Source: Treponema sp. (GTDB lineage: Bacteria; Spirochaetota; Spirochaetia; Treponematales; Treponemataceae). From it: 5,388 bases of DNA. Positions 1 to 4,633 of the stretch are shown here, one piece after another. Where the stretch lies: the NCBI GenBank assembly GCA_016297415.1, contig JAEDGQ010000110.1:1-5388 (forward strand), in the 5' to 3' direction. Each line of letters starts with the position of its first letter. The first letter of the stretch is position 1. The translations under genes were made by a program, and so were the position numbers. The notes under the pieces are model-generated. The model was given only the letters and a program-made list of their open reading frames with translations. It was not told where the DNA came from and made no database searches.

Positions 1-469
1 CATGATGAGCCAGTTCTGAAATATCAAACAAATCTGTGGTAGCACGACTCATTATTTTTCCGGTGCGGTTTTTGTCAAAAAAACTGTAAGACTGTTTTTC
101 AATATGAGTAAAAATATCCCGGCGCATGTCTTTTTCTACAGCTACACCGAATACATGACCAAAATATGTTATGAACCAGTAAGCCAGAGTCCGGAGAAGA
201 TATAAGAGGAAAAAAAGCCCTATTATGATAAAAAAGGTTCTGAATACATAATCAGGAGAATCTTTGAATTGTGGTAAAAGAATATTTAACAGATATCGTG
301 ATGCGGCAGGAAAACATACATCAATTGCAGCCACAAGTACTGCAAAAAACAAGTCTGCAGCAAAAAGGTGCCAGTGAGGCTTAAAATACGAGAGAAAATA
401 TCTTAAATCTCCTTTCGGAATATCTTTTAAGGACAAAGGAGACTGACCTGGTTTATCTTTTCTTGCCAT
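1..469 (-). CDS. ABC exporter half-transporter, N-terminal part (3' end beyond window)
   Basis: This frame is open from an ATG at 469 to the window edge, giving 156 codons, so only the N-terminal half of a transmembrane domain is present. After about 35 mostly polar cytoplasmic residues come a first membrane segment (about 36-58) and a second (about 77-103). Then follows the typical intracellular helix of type I ABC exporters, with VEKDMRRDIFTHIE, a SFFDKNRTGKIMSR stretch (about 129-142) and TTDLFDISEL. The F-F-D-x-x-x-x-G-x-x-x-S-R pattern is characteristic of MsbA/LmrA-like half-transporters that carry an ATPase domain downstream; that domain would lie outside the window. The substrate cannot be inferred. 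The start is 11 bases after the stop of the DtxR-type gene and has no clear Shine-Dalgarno sequence, so translational coupling is likely. The family call is firm; the exact start is less so. Confidence 0.88.
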   Translation of the reverse strand, partial: MARKDKPGQSPLSLKDIPKGDLRYFLSYFKPHWHLFAADLFFAVLVAAIDVCFPAASRYLLNILLPQFKDSPDYVFRTFFIIIGLFFLLYLLRTLAYWFITYFGHVFGVAVEKDMRRDIFTHIEKQSYSFFDKNRTGKIMSRATTDLFDISELAHH

Positions 470-480
470 TACGAAATATT

Positions 481-846
481 TTACTGATTTTTTTCCAGCC
501 AGGCTTTAATACCATTTACTACATCCACATCAATCTGATGTTCGACGCGGCAGGCATTTTCTTCACACTGATCTTCTGGAAGTCCTGTAATTTTTTGAAG
601 GAAAGCAGTTAAAAGTCTGTGGCGACCATAAATATCTTCTGCTTTTTCTTTTCCTTTTGGAGTCAGATTTATAGTATTACCGGAAACGAATTCAATGTAT
701 CCGTCTTTTTCCAGAAGTCCCATTGCGCGGCTAACACTTGGTCTTGAAACTGCAAGTTTATTGGCAACATCAACTGAGCGGACACAACCGTTTTCAAGCT
801 GCAGACGCAAAATCGCTTCCAGATAATCTTCACCCGATTCGTACAT
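481..846 (-). CDS. DtxR/MntR-family metal-dependent transcriptional repressor
   Basis: A 121-residue cytoplasmic regulator expected to bind DNA when loaded with Fe2+ or Mn2+. Residues 1-65 form the winged helix-turn-helix; the recognition helix is around VSRPSVSRAMGLLEKDGYI (33-51) and the wing around 52-62. Residues 66-121 are the metal-binding and dimerisation domain. Aligning by eye to Bacillus subtilis MntR, likely metal ligands are D7, E10, H76, C99, E102 and H103. MntR has Glu at position 99, while DtxR/IdeR have Cys there, so this site is mixed. The protein lacks the C-terminal SH3-like domain of full DtxR, as is usual for the short MntR/TroR type. The ATG at 846 is preceded by an AAGGAAG ribosome binding site about 4 bases away. 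It lies 39 bases after the cotransporter gene and 11 before the ABC exporter gene, so it is probably in one operon with both. Target genes and metal are not determined by the sequence. Confidence 0.92.
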   Translation of the reverse strand: MYESGEDYLEAILRLQLENGCVRSVDVANKLAVSRPSVSRAMGLLEKDGYIEFVSGNTINLTPKGKEKAEDIYGRHRLLTAFLQKITGLPEDQCEENACRVEHQIDVDVVNGIKAWLEKNQ

Positions 847-861
847 TTTACTTCCTTTTAT

Positions 862-897
862 TAAAACTTATCTTAAATCTAAAACTTATCTTAAATC
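862..897. repeat. Perfect tandem duplication, 2 x 18 bp
   Basis: Positions 862-879 and 880-897 are identical (plus strand TAAAACTTATCTTAAATC). The copy at 880-897 holds the last two complete codons, part of the Asp codon context and the stop of the Na/Pi cotransporter gene; the other copy is wholly in the 39-base gap before the repressor gene. The second copy therefore repeats the end of the coding sequence, stop codon included, after the true stop. It lies about 16 to 51 bases upstream of the repressor start, where an operator or promoter could be, but the units are not clearly palindromic as DtxR-type operators usually are. Confidence 0.97.
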
Positions 898-2547
898 ACC
901 GGCAGCATCAAAACAGCGGTCACCGATTTTTTCGATCTGACGGATAATATCCATGTAATAAAGTTCTGCCCGTACATCTGCACCGGCTTCAAGTCTATGG
1001 CGGGCAATACGTTTAAGTTCATTGCGTTCTTTGTCAATCTGTTCTTCCAGCTGACTTGCAAATTCAAATTCTTCAGGAGTAAGTCTTTGAATTTTAGATA
1101 CATTTTTATGGATAAAGTAGAGAAGCTGGCGGCCAAGTTCAAAATATGGAATAAGACGGTCAAAGTCTTCCTGTTTGAACTGAACGTTTTTTTCAAGGGC
1201 TTTTTTAATCTGAATGGAAATACTAAGACAACCATCAGACATGCTTTCCATCTCCCCAACAAGACGCAGCATAAGCTGAACATTATCTTTTGCTTCGTCA
1301 GAAAGGTGAAGGTGCTGACATTTGATCAGATATGCTGTGAGCTGTTCCTGCATCTGATCGCAGTAATCTTCCAGCTGCTGAATGTGAGGATGACGAACCT
1401 TAATAAAAGACTTATCAAAGGCTGTCAGTCCAGACTGAAGTTCATCGAACATCTGTACAACATTTTCTGAGAATTTTCCGATTTCTGCCTGGGCACGGAA
1501 TACACAGGCTTCAGGAGATTTTGCTCCCATTTCTGTATTAAATACAAGTTTGTAAGAATCTGCTTCTAATTCTGGAACATCTTTAATAATAAGACGGGTA
1601 AGTTGTGCTATCTGATTAACAAATGGAATGAAAATTGCAGTTGCAATTACTTTGAAAGCTGTATTAAGAAGGGCTACATGATATGTAACATTGTCGGCTG
1701 TGATTTCGCCAGGAATAAGCCATTCGATTAAATGAAGGAATGGTCCAAAGAAAATAAGTGCAATAACGGATGCTGAACAGTTGAACATTACATGAATAAG
1801 GGCTGTTCGTTTTGCATTTGGTTTACCATCCCAGGCTGCCATAATTGAATCAATTGTGGAACCCATTGTAGAACCGATTACCATTGCCGCACCAATATTC
1901 CAGAAACTAGGTTCTACTGCAGAAATTGTAATTACGATGGCTGTCATTGCAGATGATGAATGAATCAGTGCCGTAAAGATAAGGCCGACAAAAACCGCCA
2001 GAACAATACTAAACGACCCGAAATCTTCAATTGCCGCAATAAAAGCTACAAGTTCCGGTAAAGGTTTTCCATCGGTTTTGAATGTATCAGAAAGCCAGCC
2101 AAGACCAAGGAACAGGATTCCGAAGCCCATAATGGCAATTCCAAGACCTTCTTTTTTGATTTTTTTGAAACGAGTTACAAGATAACCTAACCCGAAAATC
2201 GGAATGGCAAAAAGTTCCATTTTGTAATTAAAGCCGATCAATGCAACGATCCAAGCTGTTATTGTAGTACCAATGTTGGCTCCAAAAATTACACCAACGG
2301 CATTTTCCAGTGCAATCAGTCCTGCATTAACAAAAGCTACAAGCATTACAGTTGTAGCACCAGAAGACTGAATAATCATTGTAAGACCACAACCAGTAAA
2401 AAGTCCTGCAAACCGGTTTCCAGTCATTTTTGAAAGAGCAGTCTGAAGTCTCTGTCCTGCACTTTTTTGAATTCCGTCGCTCATCAGCTTCATGCCATAA
2501 AGGAGAAAACATAAGCTGCCTGCGAAATTAATTATTTTTAAAAACAT
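886..2547 (-). CDS. Na+/phosphate cotransporter family protein with PhoU-like C-terminal domain
   Basis: A 553-residue inner-membrane protein of the PNaS (Na/Pi cotransporter, PF02690-type) family, predicted to move phosphate with sodium. The N-terminal 330 or so residues are hydrophobic, with two inverted-repeat signatures: QSSGATTVM (about 60-68) followed by GVIFGANIGTTIT (85-97), and HSSSAMTAI (196-204) followed by GSTMGSTIDS (225-234). Residues from about 345 to 553 are charged and helical and end in a PhoU-like motif (DIIRQIEKIGDRCFDAAGDL), a fusion common in bacterial YjbB-like members. I prefer the ATG at 2547, giving MFLKIINFAGSLCFLLYGMKLM, because family members begin shortly before the LxLYGMxLMSDG segment; an in-frame TTG at 2565 would start inside the upstream terminator's T-run. 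No good Shine-Dalgarno precedes either start. The second repeat departs from the canonical GANIGTT motif. No terminator is seen before the repressor gene. Confidence 0.93.
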   Translation of the reverse strand: MFLKIINFAGSLCFLLYGMKLMSDGIQKSAGQRLQTALSKMTGNRFAGLFTGCGLTMIIQSSGATTVMLVAFVNAGLIALENAVGVIFGANIGTTITAWIVALIGFNYKMELFAIPIFGLGYLVTRFKKIKKEGLGIAIMGFGILFLGLGWLSDTFKTDGKPLPELVAFIAAIEDFGSFSIVLAVFVGLIFTALIHSSSAMTAIVITISAVEPSFWNIGAAMVIGSTMGSTIDSIMAAWDGKPNAKRTALIHVMFNCSASVIALIFFGPFLHLIEWLIPGEITADNVTYHVALLNTAFKVIATAIFIPFVNQIAQLTRLIIKDVPELEADSYKLVFNTEMGAKSPEACVFRAQAEIGKFSENVVQMFDELQSGLTAFDKSFIKVRHPHIQQLEDYCDQMQEQLTAYLIKCQHLHLSDEAKDNVQLMLRLVGEMESMSDGCLSISIQIKKALEKNVQFKQEDFDRLIPYFELGRQLLYFIHKNVSKIQRLTPEEFEFASQLEEQIDKERNELKRIARHRLEAGADVRAELYYMDIIRQIEKIGDRCFDAAGDLR

Positions 2548-2555
2548 GATTAAAA

Positions 2556-2585
2556 AATATAACAAAAAAAAGCCCTGTTATTCAA
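2556..2585 (-). promoter_or_regulatory. Candidate promoter for the Na/Pi cotransporter operon, inside a terminator
   Basis: On the minus strand, TTGAAT (2585-2580) and TATATT (2561-2556) are separated by 18 bases, matching the sigma-70 consensus at 4/6 and 5/6. The -35 box is in the loop of the chemoreceptor terminator and the -10 box just follows its T-run. Transcription would begin near 2549, about two bases before the ATG at 2547, which would make the mRNA essentially leaderless and fits the absence of a Shine-Dalgarno. The region is very AT-rich, so chance matches are likely, and read-through from the chemoreceptor gene is the alternative. Confidence 0.4.
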
Positions 2586-2611
2586 CGAAAAAAAGCGTGG
2601 AAAACAGGGCT
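2564..2611 (-). terminator. Intrinsic terminator after the chemoreceptor gene
   Basis: The inverted repeat AGCCCTGTT (minus strand, 2611-2603) and AACAGGGCT (2579-2571) gives a perfect 9-bp stem with a 23-base loop, followed by an uninterrupted run of T (2571-2564 on the minus strand). It starts 17 bases after the chemoreceptor stop. The plus-strand direction has no T-run, so it acts only on minus-strand transcripts. The large loop is somewhat unusual. Confidence 0.85.
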
Positions 2612-2628
2612 ATATTCAATGAATTTTT

Positions 2629-4458
2629 CTATTCTACTTTGTAACTTCCTACAACACTTCTTACGTTGTCTGAAAGTGTACGGTTATTTTTTGAAGTCTG
2701 GGAAGCTTCTTCTGCAAACTTTCTGATCTGCTTAAGTTTATCAGAAGTATTTCCAGTACTTTCCAGAATGTCAGATGATGAAGATGAAATTGTCTTCATG
2801 CTGTCTGAAATTTTAACTGTTTTATTGTTCATGATTCCGGAAGCAGCCGACATTTCCTGAGATGCAGTATTCAGGATTTTCATCATCTCAAGAATTTCTC
2901 TGGCACCCGAAGCCTGTTCATTCATACCACGCTGGATTTCCTGAACTGAAGACTGAAGGGAGCTGACTTTTTCTCCCAGAACTGCAAAGGCCTTTTCTGA
3001 TTTATCAGAAGAATTAACCATTTCGCCTACTGCATTTTCAATGTCTGTAACGATTGCTTTAATAGACTTAGTCTGTTCTGCAGATGTTTCTGCAAGATTT
3101 CGGATTTCTTCAGCAACTACAGAGAATCCGGATCCGGCTTCGCCTGCATGAGCAGCTTCAATTGCAGCATTCATGGCAAGAAGGTTTGTCTGACTTGCAA
3201 TATTTGTAATGATTTTATTTGCTTCAGACAGATTTTTTGCCATTTCCTGAATGCGGCCAATCTGTTCAGACAGATTTTTCTGATTCTGCTGATTAGAGTA
3301 TGTGTCATTTACAATCACATCATATTCTTTTGTAATTCTGTTAATATTCTGGTCTGACGAAGTGATGTTTGCTGTAATCTGTTCTACAGCAGAAGATGAT
3401 CTGTTTACAGCTTCTACCTGTCCTTCTACTTTATTCTGGAAAGATTCAATTGAATTGTGGAAACTTTCAACATCACTGTTAAGGGCAGCTACCAGCTCTG
3501 TCTGAGCGTGAGCTTTTTCTTCGATAAGAGAAATTCCGCCGCCGGCATCATCCAGCATCATTACCATTTTTTGGCTCTGTTCCAGAATTTCTGAACTGTT
3601 ATATGAAAGATCAGTGACAGATTTTGAAACAGTTTTTACCATTTCCTGGATTGTGGCAATTACATCGTTGCAGGATTGAGCCAAAGCACCGATTTCGTTT
3701 TTTTGTACGTAATTAAGACGTGCAGTAAGATCCCGGCCACCACCACTAATTTCGTTCATACGGTTTACAACGTTTTCAATGCGTCCGAAGAAACGGAAAA
3801 TGATTATGCCAAGAAGTAAAAGAGCAGCAGTTTCTCCAAGAAGAGAAATCAAAATTACGCGAAAAACCTGTTTAAGAATTGTATGATGAAGTAAAGTTGC
3901 ATCAAAATCTGCAGCAACCCACCCGATTGCGTTTCCATTCTGGTTGATAATAGGCATATAAACGGTAAGATTCCAGCCCCAGTTTTCGTCATTAAGCAGA
4001 CCTGTAACCTGTACTTCTTTTGTTTTAAGAGCCTGTAATGGAGCTTTTCCATAATAAGAAATATCTTCTATAGTGCCAATAGGTGTAAAATCTTCATCTT
4101 CTTCATCAATGATTTTTGAGCCATCAACTACATAAACAGCTTCTCCAGGATTTTCTGTAGGAGCCATAGTATATAAATATTCACAAGTGAAATGTTCACG
4201 AACATCGTACATAAATTCATTTAAGTCAGCGTAATATGGATCATTACTATCCAGAGATTTTGAAAGACGTTCCCACTTTGGAATTTCAATACAATCCTTT
4301 GCTTCACTTACTGCACGAATACCTTCTTCTGTATAAAAAGTAATCGCAGCATTGGAAATTCCCCGTACACCGGTCCATGTAATAAGCACGTTAAAAATAG
4401 TAAGGATAACTGCACTACCACAGACAATTTTGAACTTATAAGTTGATAATAATTTCAT
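2629..4458 (-). CDS. Methyl-accepting chemotaxis protein with Cache-like periplasmic sensor
   Basis: A 609-residue membrane chemoreceptor that would signal through CheW/CheA to the flagellar motor. Order: TM1 (about 9-31), a periplasmic sensor (about 32-197) with Cache-like features including YYGKAPLQALKTKEVQVTG and a terminal MPIINQNGNAIGWVAADFD strand pair, TM2 (about 199-224), HAMP (about 222-275, with NEIGALAQSCNDVI), then a long coiled-coil signalling domain. The conserved hairpin tip is at about 418-455 (NIASQTNLLAMNAAIEAAHAGE, then GSGFSVVAEEIRNLAE). Arms of about 160-170 residues on either side fit a long 44-heptad-like class. The C-terminus (SYKVE) lacks the NWETF-type CheR/CheB tether. 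I chose the ATG at 4458 because it begins just before TM1 and has AGAGG five bases upstream; the frame is open back to a TTG at 4623, but that stretch covers terminators and the promoter. It appears to be a single-gene unit with its own promoter and terminator. The ligand is unknown. Confidence 0.95.
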   Translation of the reverse strand: MKLLSTYKFKIVCGSAVILTIFNVLITWTGVRGISNAAITFYTEEGIRAVSEAKDCIEIPKWERLSKSLDSNDPYYADLNEFMYDVREHFTCEYLYTMAPTENPGEAVYVVDGSKIIDEEDEDFTPIGTIEDISYYGKAPLQALKTKEVQVTGLLNDENWGWNLTVYMPIINQNGNAIGWVAADFDATLLHHTILKQVFRVILISLLGETAALLLLGIIIFRFFGRIENVVNRMNEISGGGRDLTARLNYVQKNEIGALAQSCNDVIATIQEMVKTVSKSVTDLSYNSSEILEQSQKMVMMLDDAGGGISLIEEKAHAQTELVAALNSDVESFHNSIESFQNKVEGQVEAVNRSSSAVEQITANITSSDQNINRITKEYDVIVNDTYSNQQNQKNLSEQIGRIQEMAKNLSEANKIITNIASQTNLLAMNAAIEAAHAGEAGSGFSVVAEEIRNLAETSAEQTKSIKAIVTDIENAVGEMVNSSDKSEKAFAVLGEKVSSLQSSVQEIQRGMNEQASGAREILEMMKILNTASQEMSAASGIMNNKTVKISDSMKTISSSSSDILESTGNTSDKLKQIRKFAEEASQTSKNNRTLSDNVRSVVGSYKVE

Positions 4459-4463
4459 AAAAA

Positions 4464-4468
4464 CCTCT
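4464..4468 (-). promoter_or_regulatory. Ribosome binding site of the chemoreceptor gene
   Basis: AGAGG sits five T residues before the ATG at 4458. It decides the start of the gene in favour of this ATG over the upstream in-frame TTG codons. With the predicted transcription start at about 4470-4468, this site would be at the very 5' end of the mRNA. Confidence 0.75.
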
Positions 4469-4483
4469 GTATAAAAGTATACA
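4468..4483. promoter_or_regulatory. Palindrome overlapping the chemoreceptor -10 box (possible operator)
   Basis: TGTATA (4468-4473) and TATACA (4478-4483) are perfect inverted half-sites around a 4-base centre. They cover the -10 hexamer and the expected transcription start. The position is ideal for a repressor, but the six-base AT-rich half-sites could also be chance. Confidence 0.4.
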
Positions 4484-4504
4484 TGAAAAAATCCACTTTG
4501 ACAA
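4476..4504 (-). promoter_or_regulatory. Sigma-70-like promoter of the chemoreceptor gene
   Basis: TTGTCA (4504-4499) and TATACT (4481-4476) each match the consensus at 5 of 6 positions and are separated by the optimal 17 bases. Transcription would start near 4470-4468, giving a leader of only about 10-12 nt. The -35 box begins in the T-tract of the preceding terminator. I see no sigma-28-type flagellar promoter, so the gene is probably under housekeeping control. Confidence 0.8.
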
Positions 4505-4533
4505 AAAAAAGAAGCCCCTAAAGACGCCTCTTT
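4503..4533 (-). terminator. Second, distal intrinsic terminator after the sugar kinase
   Basis: On the minus strand AAAGAGGC (4533-4526) pairs with GCTTCTTT (4515-4508) in an 8-bp stem with one G-U wobble and a 10-base loop. A run of eight T residues (4510-4503) overlaps the stem base and continues after it. It follows directly on the GC-rich hairpin upstream, as a backup terminator insulating the chemoreceptor promoter. Confidence 0.7.
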
Positions 4534-4563
4534 AAAACAAAACTGCCCGCAAGGATGCGGGCA
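4534..4563 (-). terminator. First intrinsic terminator after the sugar kinase
   Basis: TGCCCGCA, loop TCCT, TGCGGGCA on the minus strand (4563-4544) is a perfect 8-bp GC-rich stem, followed by GTTTTGTTTT (4543-4534). Stem, tetraloop and T-rich tail fit a Rho-independent terminator for the kinase transcript. Confidence 0.85.
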
Positions 4564-4572
4564 CTCAGCAAG

Positions 4573-4599
4573 GACAGAAAGTACAAAGTACTTTCTGTC
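4573..4599. repeat. Perfect 12-bp palindromic hairpin
   Basis: GACAGAAAGTAC (4573-4584), a 3-base centre (AAA), and GTACTTTCTGTC (4588-4599) form a perfect 12-bp inverted repeat. No T-tract follows in either direction, so it is not a simple terminator. It abuts the stem around the kinase stop codon with no base between. It could be an mRNA 3' stability element, a processing site, or one copy of a dispersed palindromic repeat. Confidence 0.9.
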
Positions 4600-4633
4600 G
4601 CGTTCATTTTTGCATGGAAGCAAAAATTAACGC
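4600..4633. repeat. Imperfect 14-bp inverted repeat containing the sugar kinase stop codon
   Basis: GCGTTCATTTTTGC (4600-4613) and GCAAAAATTAACGC (4620-4633) pair at 13 of 14 positions around a 6-base loop; the one mismatch is C4605 against T4628. The kinase stop codon (4629-4627) and its last Arg codon are in the stem. A terminating ribosome would keep this hairpin open, so folding may depend on translation. Confidence 0.85.

Noticed and set aside
738..947. 69-codon plus-strand open frame across the repressor-cotransporter junction
   Set aside because: It is antisense to two real genes, and its repeated LILN-type stretch merely reflects the 18-bp duplication.
997..1470. 157-codon open frame on the plus strand
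   Set aside because: It is antisense to the PhoU-like domain, has no recognisable domain or ribosome binding site, and its composition is that of a mirrored coding frame.
2548..2565. TTG start six codons upstream for the Na/Pi cotransporter
   Set aside because: It would start in the T-run of the upstream terminator with no Shine-Dalgarno, and the family N-terminus fits the ATG at 2547.
4459..4623. N-terminal extension of the chemoreceptor frame by 55 codons to a TTG
   Set aside because: It runs through two terminators, the promoter and the Shine-Dalgarno; the ATG at 4458 begins directly before TM1 and has a ribosome binding site.
4464..4633. Riboswitch or other leader regulator for the chemoreceptor
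   Set aside because: The hairpins lie upstream of the predicted transcription start, so they would not be in the chemoreceptor mRNA; I recognise no riboswitch core.
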